A DNA stretch of 64,000 nt from Virgisporangium ochraceum (lineage in GTDB: Bacteria > Actinomycetota > Actinomycetes > Mycobacteriales > Micromonosporaceae): the NCBI RefSeq assembly GCF_016863655.1, contig NZ_BOPH01000053.1:62001-126000 (forward strand), in the 5' to 3' direction. Shown one piece after another: positions 45,008 through 54,298 of the stretch. Position 1 is the stretch's first letter; each line of letters opens with the position of its first letter. Both the position numbers and the translations under genes were made by a program. Under the pieces are notes generated by a model. The model was not told where the DNA came from. It saw only the letters and a list, made by a program, of their open reading frames with translations, and ran no database searches.

Positions 45008-46017
45008 AACTCCTCCTGCCGGCCCGGGCGACCAACCTCGCGCTGCTCGCCGCGCTGGCGGTCGTGTTCGCCACCGGTGCGGGCGCGGTCGCCAGCGGTA
45101 CCGCCGCGGGCCGGTGGGTGGTGATCGGGCACGGCGCCGCCGGTCTCCTCGTGGTGCTGCTCGTTCCGGCGAAGCTGCGGGTGGTCCGGGCCGGGCTGCG
45201 GGCCGCCCGGCGCACGCGGTGGCTGTCGCTGGCGTTGGCGGCGTTCGTCGTGGCGGTGCTGCTGCTCGGGTTCGGCTACAGCACCGGGTTTCTGCGCACG
45301 GTCGGCGGGCTCGACGCGCTGTGGCTGCACATCGCGCTCGCGCTGGCGCTCGTACCGGTGCTGCTGTGGCACCTGGTCGCGCGCTTCGTGCGTCCCCGGA
45401 GAGCGGACCTGTCCCGGCGGACCGCGCTCCGCACGGGCCTCCTGGTCGGCGGCGCCGCCGGCCTCTACGCGGCGACCGCCGGCGCTGTCGAGGCGACCGG
45501 CGCGCCAGGCGCCCGACGCCGCTTCACCGGCTCGTACGAGCGCGGGTCGTTCCGACCCGCCGAGATGCCGAACACGATCTGGCTCAACGACACGGCACCG
45601 CCCGTCGACCCCGGCACCTGGCGCCTCACCGTCACCGTCACCGGCGTGGCATATCCGCTGACCGACCTCAGTGGACGGTCGGTGACCCGGCGCGCCCTCC
45701 TCGACTGCACCTCCGGCTGGTACGCCGAGCAGGACTGGCAAGGCGTGCCGCTGCGGGACCTCATGGGTCGGGTCGGTGACGCCCGGAGCGTGGTGGTCCG
45801 GTCGCGGACCGGATACGCCGTGCGGTTCCCGGTCGACGACCTCGACACGTTGTTCGTGGCGGTCGGGGTGGGCGGGCGGCCGCTGTCGCGCGGGCACGGG
45901 TTCCCGGCCCGGCTGGTCGCGCCGGGCCGGCGCGGGTTCTGGTGGGTCAAATGGGTCGAGACGGTGGAGCTGTCGGAGGCTCCGTGGTGGTGGCAGTCCC
46001 CGTTCCCGCTGACGTGA
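45004..46017 (+). CDS. Membrane molybdopterin-dependent oxidoreductase (sulfite-oxidase fold)
   Basis: 337 residues. Four N-terminal hydrophobic helices, then a sulfite-oxidase-type Moco domain with the Cys ligand in LLDCTSGWYAEQDWQGVPLR, RTGYAVRFPVDDLDTLFVAV and the C-terminal GRRGFWWVKWVETVEL. Substrate unknown. Such proteins act at the membrane and may repair or oxidise extracytoplasmic substrates. The 3' end overlaps a converging small membrane gene by 71 nt. Confidence 0.85.
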   Translation: MKLLLPARATNLALLAALAVVFATGAGAVASGTAAGRWVVIGHGAAGLLVVLLVPAKLRVVRAGLRAARRTRWLSLALAAFVVAVLLLGFGYSTGFLRTVGGLDALWLHIALALALVPVLLWHLVARFVRPRRADLSRRTALRTGLLVGGAAGLYAATAGAVEATGAPGARRRFTGSYERGSFRPAEMPNTIWLNDTAPPVDPGTWRLTVTVTGVAYPLTDLSGRSVTRRALLDCTSGWYAEQDWQGVPLRDLMGRVGDARSVVVRSRTGYAVRFPVDDLDTLFVAVGVGGRPLSRGHGFPARLVAPGRRGFWWVKWVETVELSEAPWWWQSPFPLT

Positions 46018-46354
46018 ACGCCGGCGCTGGCGGCGCGACCGGCGGGAGCGGCGTCGGCGCTGGCGGCGCCGACGCCTCCTCCTCCGGAGGGCCGAACACC
46101 GGTGGTGCGAGCTCCCGCTCCGCCTCCGGCGTCCCCCGTCGCAGCTTCCTCCGCACGGCGACCCAGCCGGCCCCCGCCGCGAACGCCGCCACCGCGACCA
46201 CCTTCAGCACCTTGCCGGTGAAGAGCAGCTTCGCGACGAACCCACCGACCGGCGAGAACACGAACGACCAGATCGGGTCCCACTGCCACCAGACGAGCAG
46301 GCCCACTCCCGCGATGGCCGCCACCACGGCGACCGCCGTCACCCACTTCTTCAT
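45947..46354 (-). CDS. Small membrane protein with Pro-rich C-terminus
   Basis: 135 residues. Starts MKKWVTAVAVVAAIAGVGLL, two hydrophobic helices, then a cytoplasmic or exported Pro/Ala-rich tail. No family recognised. ATG 46354 is 7 nt after TAGCGT (46367-46362), predicted leaderless. Its 3' end runs 71 nt into the oxidoreductase gene tail to tail, so the last residues may be non-essential. Confidence 0.6.
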   Translation of the reverse strand: MKKWVTAVAVVAAIAGVGLLVWWQWDPIWSFVFSPVGGFVAKLLFTGKVLKVVAVAAFAAGAGWVAVRRKLRRGTPEAERELAPPVFGPPEEEASAPPAPTPLPPVAPPAPAFTSAGTGTATTTEPPTAPPSRPI

Positions 46355-46426
46355 GCGAACCACGCTAGGGCGGAAGGCATCCACGGTCGTCGTGCTCGGG
46401 CACGTTTCCGACACCCACCCACGGGT

Positions 46427-48640
46427 CTACCCGTTGCGCGCCGTCTCGGGTCCGGTGACGCGGCGCAGCAGCGGAAGCGTCGACGCGATGATCGCCAGGG
46501 ACGCCAGGAGGCCGGCGGCCACGATCACGTAGTAGGCGGGCTCCGGTGCCACCAGGGAGTACTCGAACTGCGACGTCAGGAACAGGTGTGCCGCCAGGAA
46601 CCCGCCACCCGTGGCGAGCGCCGCCACCACCAGCAGCGGCACCGCGCTCTCCAGCACGACGACCCGCCGCAGCACCGCCATCTGCACCCCGGCCAGCCGC
46701 AGCAGGCTGAACGGCCGCTTCCGCTCGCCGATCCCGCCCGCGACGCTCACCGCGAGGCTGCACCCGGCGATCGCCAGGCTCGCGACGATCACGACGTCGG
46801 CCAGCCGCTGCCACTGCACCAGCGTGCTGGTGAAGTCGCTCTCCCACTCCCGCGCCGTGTTCGCGGGCCTGACCAGCGGAAACTCGGTGGCAAGCCGGGT
46901 ACGGGCCTGCTCCAGCGCGGTCACCGAGCCGTTCGTCTCGACCACGACGGACAGCACCGGAAGGCGCGCCACGTCGTCGGGTGACAACTCGGCGGCCGGC
47001 CACGTACCCGCGGCGCGGCCGGCGCGCGCGTCGCGGAAGTCGACCAGGCCGTCGAAGACCGACGCCACCCGCGCGCCGGGCTCGCACCGGCCGAGCGTGG
47101 GCCGGTCGGCCAGGTCGGCGCACGGCACGAGGCCCGGCAGGTCGGCGCCGTTCGGACCGAAGTCCGGGTTCTCGTGGACCACCACCACGCCGCGCACGCC
47201 CGGGATGGCGCGCAGGTCGGCGGAGAGTCCGGCGCGCGGGAACCGGTCCACGGGAACCGGCTCGTCCCAGAACGACTGTGCCAGCACGGTGGCCTGCGCA
47301 GGGCCGCCCGCGCCCGGGCCGCGCTCGGCGACGATCGTCGTGATGACCCCGGTGGCCACGCTCGTGACGAACAGCGCCAGCATCAGCCCGCTGACCGCCC
47401 GGAACCCGGCCCGCGGATCGTCGGCGAGGCGACGCGCGGCGATCAGCGTCGCCGGCCGTCCCGACCGCAGGGCGAGCAGCCGCGAACCGACCATCGTCAG
47501 CCACGGACCGGCCATCACCAGGCCGACCATCATCAGCAGCATCCCGGAGATGTAGGCGAGGATCTGCCCGTCGGAGGTCGCCGGGCGGCGGCCGATGAAG
47601 TACGCCAGTTCGGCGACGCCCAGCAGAAGCGGAATGAGGCGCCAGGCCCGCGGTGGTCGCGGCGTCACGCGCCTCACCACGCCGAGTGGTGAGATGTGGA
47701 CCCGTCTGAGCGCGACCCGGGCCGCGAGCGCGGCGAGCAGCGGGACGCCGAGCGCGACCACGACCACGTCGAGCGGTTCGAGCACCACGTCGGCCGGGTG
47801 GAACCGCTCGAACGTGAACGAGATCTCCGACAGCGCCGGCCGGACCGCGAGGTACAGCCCGAAGCCGAGGATCGTGCCGAGAACGGCCGAGGTGGTCGAC
47901 TCCACCGCCGAGATCGCCGAGATCTGCCGCGGCGTGGCGCCGACCAGCCGCATCGCGGCGAACCGCTGCTCGCGCCGGGCCGCCGACAGGCGTGTGGCGC
48001 CGGCGGTGAGCATGAGCAGCGGGAACAGGATCGCCGCGGCGACGATCGCGAGGAGCATCATGACCGCGTCGGGTCCGTTGCCGGCAAAGCAGTCGGCGCA
48101 GTCGGCCGGGTCGGTGGCCATGATCGAGCGGACCCGCACCGCCTCCGGCCGGCCCGCCAGCTCGTCGGGCGCGTGCCCCACCACGACGACGAGCGACCCG
48201 GGGCTGGGCAGCGCCTCGTCGCCGATCGTGCCGACCTGCCGGCCGGCGTAGCGGTCGGCGAGCTGGTCGGCCGGCTCCGACGCGAGGAGGGCGGCGAGCG
48301 CCGGCGACGCGTAGTACTCCCCCGGTCCGGGCAGCCGCGGCAACCCGCGTGGCACCGGCGCACCGGCACCGACCGCGGCGACGTCGACCTGCACGATCCC
48401 GCGCCCGTCGTAGCGGTCGTACCGCAGCAGCCACCACAGCGGGCCGTTCTCGTCGGCGGTCGACCCCGCGCCGGTGTTCAGCCAGGCGTACCGGGCGTTC
48501 TGCGCCCCGGTCGCGTGGACCGCGGCGACCACCGCCAGCAGCATGCCGACCCCGACCGCCACCGCGGCGGCGATGACGGCCAGCCGCGCGGCCGCCTCCC
48601 GCCCGCTGGCCACGGCGAGCCGCAGCCCGAAGCGGATCAC
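46427..48640 (-). CDS. FtsX-like ABC transporter permease
   Basis: 737 residues with about ten hydrophobic segments and large extracytoplasmic loops; two FtsX-like domains (AAMRLVGATPRQISAISAVE and SLLRLAGVQMAVLRRVVVLE) mark MacB/DevC-type exporters. Coupled (ATGA) to the ATPase at 48637 and downstream of PadR, so likely an exporter of peptides, lipids or antibiotics. Two cysteine pairs occur in the extracytoplasmic loop (PADCADCFAG). Confidence 0.87.
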   Translation of the reverse strand: MIRFGLRLAVASGREAAARLAVIAAAVAVGVGMLLAVVAAVHATGAQNARYAWLNTGAGSTADENGPLWWLLRYDRYDGRGIVQVDVAAVGAGAPVPRGLPRLPGPGEYYASPALAALLASEPADQLADRYAGRQVGTIGDEALPSPGSLVVVVGHAPDELAGRPEAVRVRSIMATDPADCADCFAGNGPDAVMMLLAIVAAAILFPLLMLTAGATRLSAARREQRFAAMRLVGATPRQISAISAVESTTSAVLGTILGFGLYLAVRPALSEISFTFERFHPADVVLEPLDVVVVALGVPLLAALAARVALRRVHISPLGVVRRVTPRPPRAWRLIPLLLGVAELAYFIGRRPATSDGQILAYISGMLLMMVGLVMAGPWLTMVGSRLLALRSGRPATLIAARRLADDPRAGFRAVSGLMLALFVTSVATGVITTIVAERGPGAGGPAQATVLAQSFWDEPVPVDRFPRAGLSADLRAIPGVRGVVVVHENPDFGPNGADLPGLVPCADLADRPTLGRCEPGARVASVFDGLVDFRDARAGRAAGTWPAAELSPDDVARLPVLSVVVETNGSVTALEQARTRLATEFPLVRPANTAREWESDFTSTLVQWQRLADVVIVASLAIAGCSLAVSVAGGIGERKRPFSLLRLAGVQMAVLRRVVVLESAVPLLVVAALATGGGFLAAHLFLTSQFEYSLVAPEPAYYVIVAAGLLASLAIIASTLPLLRRVTGPETARNG

Positions 48641-49305
48641 GGGAGCACCGCCAGCGACGTGACCCGGCCGTCGCGCACCATCACGTGCCGGTCGGCGTAC
48701 GCCGCGACCCGCGCCTCGTGCGTCACCAGTACGACCGTGGTCCCCTGCTCCCGGGCCGACGCGACCAGCAGGTCCATCACCTGCTCGCCGGTGAGGGAGT
48801 CGAGCGCGCCGGTGGGCTCGTCGGCGAACAGCACCGTCGGCCCGGCCACCAGGCCGCGGGCGAGCGCCACCCGCTGCGCCTGGCCGCCGGACAGCTCGCC
48901 CGACCGGCGGCGCTCCAGTCCGTCCAATCCGAGCCGACCGAACCAGGGTGACGCCGCCGCGAGCGCCTTCGCCCGACGGACGCCGGCGAGGAGTAGCGGC
49001 AGCGCGACATTCTCCGCGGCGGTGAGCTCCGGCACGAGCTGGCCGAACTGGAACACGAACCCGAAGCGGTCACGCCGCAGCGCGCTGCGCTCGTTCTCGC
49101 CGAGCGTGTCGACGCGCCGCCCGTCGACGTGGATCTCGCCTCCGTCGGGGACGAGGATGCCGGCCAGGCAGTGCAGCAGGGTCGACTTGCCCGACCCGCT
49201 GGGCCCCATCACCGCGACGATCTCTCCCCGCTCCACCGCGAGGTCGGCGCCGCGCAGGGCCGGGGTCTCGCCGAAGGACAGCGTGACGTTCCTGGCTTCG
49301 ATCAT
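48637..49305 (-). CDS. ABC transporter ATPase (MacB/LolD-like)
   Basis: 222 residues. Walker A VMGPSGSGKSTLLHCLAG, Q loop FQFGQLVPELTAAENV, signature ELSGGQAQRVALAR, Walker B VLFADEPTGALDSLTG, H loop LVTHEARVAAYADRHV. ATGA overlaps on both sides with PadR and permease. The start ATG 49305 is certain from the overlap. Confidence 0.93.
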   Translation of the reverse strand: MIEARNVTLSFGETPALRGADLAVERGEIVAVMGPSGSGKSTLLHCLAGILVPDGGEIHVDGRRVDTLGENERSALRRDRFGFVFQFGQLVPELTAAENVALPLLLAGVRRAKALAAASPWFGRLGLDGLERRRSGELSGGQAQRVALARGLVAGPTVLFADEPTGALDSLTGEQVMDLLVASAREQGTTVVLVTHEARVAAYADRHVMVRDGRVTSLAVLP

Positions 49306-49826
49306 TTCTTGACCGCCGTTCGGAGGGCATCCAGCCGCGCGACGGTGAGGTCGATCCAGCGGAGGTCCGCCTCCAGGTGGAACAGGCCGTGGTCGGCGAG
49401 CAGGGCGTCGACGAGCTCGCCCGTGCGCTTGAGCTCGGTGAGGTCGCGCATGCGCAGCAGGTGCGCGTTGCGCTGCGCGTCGAGGTACTCCTCCGCCGGA
49501 CGGCCGAGCATCAGGGCCAGCACGACCTTGGAGAACAGCACGGTCTGCAGGTGCGGCTCCGGCTCGACCGGCTCGGCCAGCCACGTACCGACCTCGGTGG
49601 CGCCGACGTCGGTGATCACGTAGCGCTTGCGTTCGGGTCCCTCGCCGGGCTCGACCTCGCCGATGACGACCTTGCCGTCACGGGCGAGCCGCCCGAGCGT
49701 GGCGTAGACCTGGCCGAAGGGCAGCGGCTTCCCCCGCCCGAAGTAGGCGTCGTAGTCGCGCTTGAGGTCGTACCCGTGGCTGGGCTCCCGCTCGAGCAGG
49801 CCGAGAAGGGTGAGAGGAACACTCAT
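49302..49826 (-). CDS. PadR-family regulator of the ABC exporter
   Basis: 174 residues. N-terminal winged helix (PLTLLGLLEREPSHGYDLKR, PFGQVYATLGRLARDGKVVI) and a C-terminal dimerisation helix region. First gene of the PadR-ATPase-permease operon. ATG 49826 is 7 nt after TATGGT (49839-49834), so the transcript is likely leaderless. A perfect palindrome 23 nt upstream is the likely autoregulatory operator. Confidence 0.9.
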   Translation of the reverse strand: MSVPLTLLGLLEREPSHGYDLKRDYDAYFGRGKPLPFGQVYATLGRLARDGKVVIGEVEPGEGPERKRYVITDVGATEVGTWLAEPVEPEPHLQTVLFSKVVLALMLGRPAEEYLDAQRNAHLLRMRDLTELKRTGELVDALLADHGLFHLEADLRWIDLTVARLDALRTAVKK

Positions 49827-49848
49827 GCCTGGCACCATACTCTGAGGG

Positions 49849-49863
49849 TATACGCCGCGTATA
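49849..49863. promoter_or_regulatory. PadR operator candidate
   Basis: TATACGC-C-GCGTATA, 7-bp perfect arms, placed across the -35 side of the padR promoter. Confidence 0.6.
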
Positions 49864-49965
49864 TATCCCCAGCGAACAATCCTGCGGCCCTGTGCGCCCG
49901 CCGTGTACGCGGCCCCCCGCACACGCCGCCCCACACACACCGCCCCACACACGCCCCCACACACA

Positions 49966-50043
49966 CGCCGATCTTGCAGTTGTGGCCGCCCCTATGTCGC
50001 GCTATCTACGGCTTTGTCGGGGGCCACAACTGCAAGATCGGCG
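49966..50043. repeat. 78-bp inverted-repeat element, copy 5
   Basis: Perfect arms as in copies 1 and 4, 34-nt loop in plus orientation, between padR and the ABM gene. A CA-rich microsatellite-like stretch lies just upstream (49922-49965). Confidence 0.9.
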
Positions 50044-50127
50044 CGCGAGCAAGGCGCGGGGGCGCGAGGAGGGCGCGGCGCGCGGCACTCGGGGCGCGGG
50101 CGCCCAGCGCGCGAAGACCGCGCTGGG

Positions 50128-50418
50128 TCAGGGGGACTCGACGGCGGCTATGCGGTACTTCTGGACGGTGGCGCTGCGGATCTCCGGGGCGTCGTCCGGC
50201 GGTGGCGGGCCGCCGCTCGTGCGGAAGGCGTGGAGGTTGTCGTCCGAGTCCCAGCGTTCGTATACGTTGATGCGGGCCGGGTCGACCGGGTCGGGTGCCT
50301 GGACGAAGTCGAGGCAGCCGGGGGCCTTGCGGGCCATCGGCACGACGTCGGCGAAGATCTCCAGGTATTGGTCGCGGTCGGCGGGGTCCACGGTGAGCGA
50401 ACCGGCGATGATGATCAT
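50128..50418 (-). CDS. ABM-domain (antibiotic biosynthesis monooxygenase-like) protein
   Basis: 96 residues. Dimeric alpha-beta barrel pattern MIIIAGSLTVDPADRDQYLE, APGCLDFVQAPDPVDPARIN, VYERWDSDDNLHAFR. Such proteins act on quinones, haem or signalling molecules; no specific role here. ATG 50418 overlaps the NADAR stop (ATGA). Confidence 0.85.
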   Translation of the reverse strand: MIIIAGSLTVDPADRDQYLEIFADVVPMARKAPGCLDFVQAPDPVDPARINVYERWDSDDNLHAFRTSGGPPPPDDAPEIRSATVQKYRIAAVESP

Positions 50419-50921
50419 TCGGCGTCCTTTCGGAGGATCTCGCGGGCGTCCATGAGGGCCTTGCCCAGCAGGTTCAGGCCCAGCCACCGGGCGGGGTCCG
50501 CGGCGCGCTCGTCGTCGGCCGCGAGGCCGATGCCCCACACCCGGTCGAGCGGGCTCGCCTCGACCAGCACGCGGTCACCCGTACCCAGGAGGAACCTCCG
50601 GAGATCGTCGTTCTGGCCGAACTTCGCCACGCTGCCGGCGACCACGATGTCGTAGCGGGCGGCCACCCACCGGTCCTCGTCGAAGCTCCGCACCAGGCGG
50701 CCCAGCGTCTTGGCCTCGTTGGGGTGCCGCACCCCCAGGATGCGGTCGGCCGTTTCGGTGTCGCCGAACAGCCGCGCCTTGTGCCACATCATGTAGTGCT
50801 CAGCGGTCGCGAACGTGACGCCGTCGACGGTGAACGGCGACGGCCACCACTGGCTGAGGCAGCTGGCGGTGATGCTGCCGTCGCGCGCGGGCTGGTGGCC
50901 CCAGAAGAACAGGTATTTCAC
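50415..50921 (-). CDS. NADAR-family (YbiA-like) N-glycosidase
   Basis: 168 residues. Motifs LFFWGHQPARDGSITASCLS, FATAEHYMMWHKARLFGDTE, NDDLRRFLLGTGDRVLVEAS and VWGIGLAADD match the family, which hydrolyses N-glycosidic bonds of ADP-ribosylated guanine or riboflavin pathway intermediates. GTG 50921 lies 6 nt after TAACCT (50933-50928), leaderless. Operon with the ABM gene. No DarT-like toxin is adjacent. Confidence 0.88.
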   Translation of the reverse strand: MKYLFFWGHQPARDGSITASCLSQWWPSPFTVDGVTFATAEHYMMWHKARLFGDTETADRILGVRHPNEAKTLGRLVRSFDEDRWVAARYDIVVAGSVAKFGQNDDLRRFLLGTGDRVLVEASPLDRVWGIGLAADDERAADPARWLGLNLLGKALMDAREILRKDAE

Positions 50922-51001
50922 CGCCCCAGGTTAGGCCTCGTCCTGCCGATGATCGGCGGCCCGCGCCGGCACAGACGACCGGCGGGCGCTGCCGAGGCCT
51001 G

Positions 51002-51078
51002 CGTCGATCTTGCGGTTGTGGCCGCCCTCAAAACATGACATTCCGCAAATAGGGGCGGCCACCACTGCAAGATCGGCG
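51002..51078. repeat. 77-bp inverted-repeat element, copy 6
   Basis: Left arm begins CGTCGATCTTGCGG, right arm ends CTGCAAGATCGGCG with mid-arm mismatches; loop in reverse orientation. It ends 10 nt from the permease stop. Confidence 0.85.
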
Positions 51079-51088
51079 GAGAGGGGGG

Positions 51089-51955
51089 TCACGCGCCGCC
51101 CATGCCCGACGTGGTGACGCCCTGCACCAGCATCCGCTGGAACACGAGGAAGAACAGCCCGATCGGCAGCAGCGTGAGCACCGACATCGCGAACATCGCG
51201 CCGTACGACGTCTCGCTGGTCTGGTCGATGTAGAGCCGCAGCGCCAGCGGCAACGTGTACTTCGCCGGGGTGCTCAGGTAGATCAGCTGCGACAGGAAGT
51301 CGTTCCAGGTCCAGATGAACGTGAAGATCCCGGTGGTGACGAGCGCGGGCCGCGTCAGCGGTAGCACCACGTACCCGAACGTGCGGATCGGGCCGCAGCC
51401 GTCGATGCGGGCGGCGTCGGCCAGTTCGTCGGGCAGGCCGCGCATGAACTGCACGATGAGGAAGATGAAGAACGCGTCGGTGGCGAGGAACTTGGGCAGT
51501 GCCAACGGCCAGAACGTGTCGATCATGTCGAGCTCGTTGAAGATGGTGTACTGCGGGATCAGCACCACGTGCGCCGGCAGCATGATGGTCGCGAGCATCA
51601 CGGCGAACAGCACCTTGCGCAGCCGGAACCGCAGGCGCGCGAACGCGTACGCGGCGAGCGTGCACGAGACCAGGTTGCCCGCCACCGCGAGCACCGACAC
51701 GATCACCGAGTTGGCGAAGAACCGCCACGCCGACACGCCACCCGAGCCGGCGAGCGCGTCGCTGTAGTTCCCGAAGACCACGCGGCGGGGCAGCAGCGAC
51801 AGGCTCTGCAGGATCTCGTCGACCGGTTTGAACGACATCGACACGAGCCACACGACCGGGTACAGCAGCACGGCGAGCAGCGCCAGACACGCGACGTGCC
51901 AGAGGATCCGGCGTGGACGCGCGATCCGTCGACGCCTGTGTAGAACGGCCGTCAC
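51089..51955 (-). CDS. Sugar ABC transporter permease (MalG-like)
   Basis: 288 residues, six hydrophobic helices; EAA loop ELADAARIDGCGPIRTFGYV is typical of the CUT1 family. GTG 51955 overlaps the upstream permease (GTGA). Together with the neighbouring permease and solute-binding protein it forms one CUT1 importer; the ATPase is not encoded nearby, as is common in actinobacteria that share MsiK. Confidence 0.9.
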   Translation of the reverse strand: MTAVLHRRRRIARPRRILWHVACLALLAVLLYPVVWLVSMSFKPVDEILQSLSLLPRRVVFGNYSDALAGSGGVSAWRFFANSVIVSVLAVAGNLVSCTLAAYAFARLRFRLRKVLFAVMLATIMLPAHVVLIPQYTIFNELDMIDTFWPLALPKFLATDAFFIFLIVQFMRGLPDELADAARIDGCGPIRTFGYVVLPLTRPALVTTGIFTFIWTWNDFLSQLIYLSTPAKYTLPLALRLYIDQTSETSYGAMFAMSVLTLLPIGLFFLVFQRMLVQGVTTSGMGGA

Positions 51956-52911
51956 CTGTCGCCCCCCGCGTAGAAGACCCACGACCGCGACGTGCGGAAC
52001 AGCAGCGCCGTCACCAGAGCGATCACGAGCAGCAGCACCCAGGCCATCGCCGACGCGTAGCCCATCCGGAAGTCGGTGAAGCCGCGCTGGTACAGGTACA
52101 GCGTGTAGAACAGCGTCGAGTCGCTCGGCCCGCCGCGCCCGCCGCTCACGATGAACGCGGGCGTGAACGCCTGGAACGCGTGGATGGTCTCCAGCACCAG
52201 GTTGAACAGGATCACCGGCGACAGCATCGGGATGGTGATCGACCGGAACGAGTGCCACCACCCGGCGCCGTCGATCGCGGCCGCGTCGTACAGTTCCGGC
52301 GGGATCTGCTTGAGACCGGCCAGGAAAATCACCATCGGCGCGCCGAACTGCCACACCGCCAGCAGCACGATGGAGTACAACGCATAGGTCGGGTTCGACG
52401 TCCAGCCGCCGGTGGTGAGGCCGAACGTGTTGAGCGTGCGGTCCACCGGTCCGCCGTTGTCGAACACGACCCGCCACACCAGCGCCACCGCGACGCTCGC
52501 GCCGAGCAGCGACGGCGCGTAGAACGCCGAGCGGTAGAAGCCCTGCAGGCGTCCGCCGTGGTTCAGCAGCAACGCGACCGCGAGCGCCGCGGCCAGTTTC
52601 AACGGGACCGAGATGAGCACGTACTTCGCGGTGACCCACACCGACGCCAGGAACCGCGGGTCCTCGGTGAACATCCGCCGGTAGTTCTCGACGCCGATCC
52701 ACTCCGGCGACGTGAAGAGGTCGTAGTCGGTGAAGCTGAGGTACAGCGAGGCGAGCATCGGCCCGAGGGTGAGCAGCAGGACGCCGGCCACCCACGGCGA
52801 GAGGAACAGGTACGCGATCCCGGGGCGTTCGCCGTACCGGTGGTGCTTCCTTCGTTTCTGTTGCCCGGCCGGGCCTTTCGGCCCGGCCGGTCGCGCTTGT
52901 GTGATCGTCAC
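51952..52911 (-). CDS. Sugar ABC transporter permease (MalF-like)
   Basis: 319 residues, basic N-terminus then six helices; EAA loop ELYDAAAIDGAGWWHSFRSI. Coupled at both ends (ATGA and GTGA overlaps) to the binding protein and the second permease. Confidence 0.9.
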   Translation of the reverse strand: MTITQARPAGPKGPAGQQKRRKHHRYGERPGIAYLFLSPWVAGVLLLTLGPMLASLYLSFTDYDLFTSPEWIGVENYRRMFTEDPRFLASVWVTAKYVLISVPLKLAAALAVALLLNHGGRLQGFYRSAFYAPSLLGASVAVALVWRVVFDNGGPVDRTLNTFGLTTGGWTSNPTYALYSIVLLAVWQFGAPMVIFLAGLKQIPPELYDAAAIDGAGWWHSFRSITIPMLSPVILFNLVLETIHAFQAFTPAFIVSGGRGGPSDSTLFYTLYLYQRGFTDFRMGYASAMAWVLLLVIALVTALLFRTSRSWVFYAGGDR

Positions 52912-54203
52912 CCCGCGAGCGCCTGCTTCGCCTCGTTCATGAACTTGTCCGCCGCGGCCGGGATCGCCGACCGCTGGAACATCACGTCTTCGTAGACGCG
53001 CTGGAAGGCCTGCTTCACCGCGCCGGCGCCCTTCGGCGGGGGCGGCGGGGCGTCCTTCAGCTTGGGCAGCACGGCGGTCTCGAACTCGAAGGCCACCTTC
53101 GGCGGACCGGTGAGCCCGGAGCCGACGCTCGCCCGGATGTCGCTGTTGACCGGCATGCCGCGCGACGTGCCGAGCACCTTGCCGGCTTCGGCGTCGTTCA
53201 GCAGGAAGTCGATCAGCTGGGCGGCTTCCTTCGGGTGCTCCGACTTCGCCGCGATCGAGATGAGCATCGACGGCTTGGCGTACTGCCCGAGGTTGCTGCT
53301 GTCACTGGGGAACGGCGAGATCTTCATCTCGCGTCCCATGATCTCCCACGTCTTCGGAGTGAGGCCGGAGTCGTAGCCGAAGCCCGACGACGCGGTCTTC
53401 TGCGTCACGGGGTCGTTCGCCTGCGAACCGTCCAGTTTGGACGTGACGTCGGCCTGGGTGGCCGCGCCGCTCTTGCGGAGCTTGTCGGCCAGCTCCCAGT
53501 ACTTCTGGACGTCGCCGGAGGTGTAGCCGATCTTGCCGTCGTCGGTGTACAGGCTCTTGCCCTGCTGGCGCAGCCAGACCTCGAACCAGTCCTCGATCGG
53601 TCCGAAGTCGACGACGCCGCGCACCTTGTTGGCGGTGGTCTGGCTGACCTTCGTGGCCGACGCCTCCAGGTCGGCCCAGGTCCAGCCGTCCTTCGGCGGA
53701 GCGGCGCCGGCGGCCTGCCAGGCGGCCGGGTCGTAGGTGAACGTCTGGGTGTTCTGGCCCATCGGCACCGAGTACAGCTTGCCGCCGACCGTGCCGCCCT
53801 TCAGCAGGCTCGGTGCGAACTTCGAGTTGTCGACCTTCGCTCCGGCGGTGCCGAACTCGCGCAGCACGTTGCGGTCGGCGTACTCGCGCACGTACCGGTA
53901 GTCCATCTGCAGCACGTCGGGCGCGCCGCCGCCGGCGATGTCGGTGGCCAGCTTCTGGAAGTAGGCGTTGAACTCCGAGAAGGAGGTCTCCACCTTGATG
54001 TTCGTGTACCTGGCCTCGAACAGGTCGATGGCCTTCTCGGTGAGCTCGGCCCGGTCGGCGTTGCCCCACCAGGTGAAGCGCAGGGTGACGGGGCCTCCGT
54101 CGCTGCCGCCGTCGTCGTCACCGCAGGCGACCGCGGTGCTCGCGACGAGCGTCAACGCAATGACAGCTGCAAATCTGGACGCCCAGCGTGCGGCGTGCCG
54201 CAT
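52908..54203 (-). CDS. Extracellular sugar-binding lipoprotein
   Basis: 431 residues. Signal peptide with lipobox (VIALTLVASTAVACGDDDGG), then a CUT1-type solute-binding fold (VTLRFTWWGNADRAELTEKA, GGGAPDVLQMDYRYVREYAD, YSVPMGQNTQTFTYDPAAW). ATG 54203 has GGAGG 8 nt upstream. First gene of the importer operon. Sugar not known; the divergent secreted protein and operator resemblance to the rha region suggest plant-polysaccharide-derived sugars (inference). Confidence 0.92.
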   Translation of the reverse strand: MRHAARWASRFAAVIALTLVASTAVACGDDDGGSDGGPVTLRFTWWGNADRAELTEKAIDLFEARYTNIKVETSFSEFNAYFQKLATDIAGGGAPDVLQMDYRYVREYADRNVLREFGTAGAKVDNSKFAPSLLKGGTVGGKLYSVPMGQNTQTFTYDPAAWQAAGAAPPKDGWTWADLEASATKVSQTTANKVRGVVDFGPIEDWFEVWLRQQGKSLYTDDGKIGYTSGDVQKYWELADKLRKSGAATQADVTSKLDGSQANDPVTQKTASSGFGYDSGLTPKTWEIMGREMKISPFPSDSSNLGQYAKPSMLISIAAKSEHPKEAAQLIDFLLNDAEAGKVLGTSRGMPVNSDIRASVGSGLTGPPKVAFEFETAVLPKLKDAPPPPPKGAGAVKQAFQRVYEDVMFQRSAIPAAADKFMNEAKQALAG

Positions 54204-54247
54204 GGCATTCCTCCACGAACGTGCGGTCGGCGGTGGGCAGTTCGGTT

Positions 54248-54259
54248 GTGAGCGCTCAC
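54248..54259. promoter_or_regulatory. LacI-type operator GTGAGCGCTCAC
   Basis: Perfect 12-bp palindrome upstream of the sugar-binding protein gene; typical CUT1-operon operator. Confidence 0.65.
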
Positions 54260-54269
54260 CGAGGCAGGT

Positions 54270-54277
54270 AAGCGCTT
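54270..54277. promoter_or_regulatory. Second operator core AAGCGCTT
   Basis: Palindromic AAGCGCTT in the context GGTAAGCGCTTTCC, 22 nt from the centre of the first operator, i.e. two helical turns. Confidence 0.55.
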
Positions 54278-54298
54278 TCCTCACGGTGCGATGGGGTA

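Noticed and set aside
49922..49965. CA-rich stretch as a functional element
   Set aside because: Simple low-complexity sequence next to a repeat copy; no pairing or motif beyond composition.
50415..50921. NADAR gene as antitoxin of a local DarT-type system
   Set aside because: No ADP-ribosyltransferase-like gene is adjacent; the partner gene is an ABM-domain protein.
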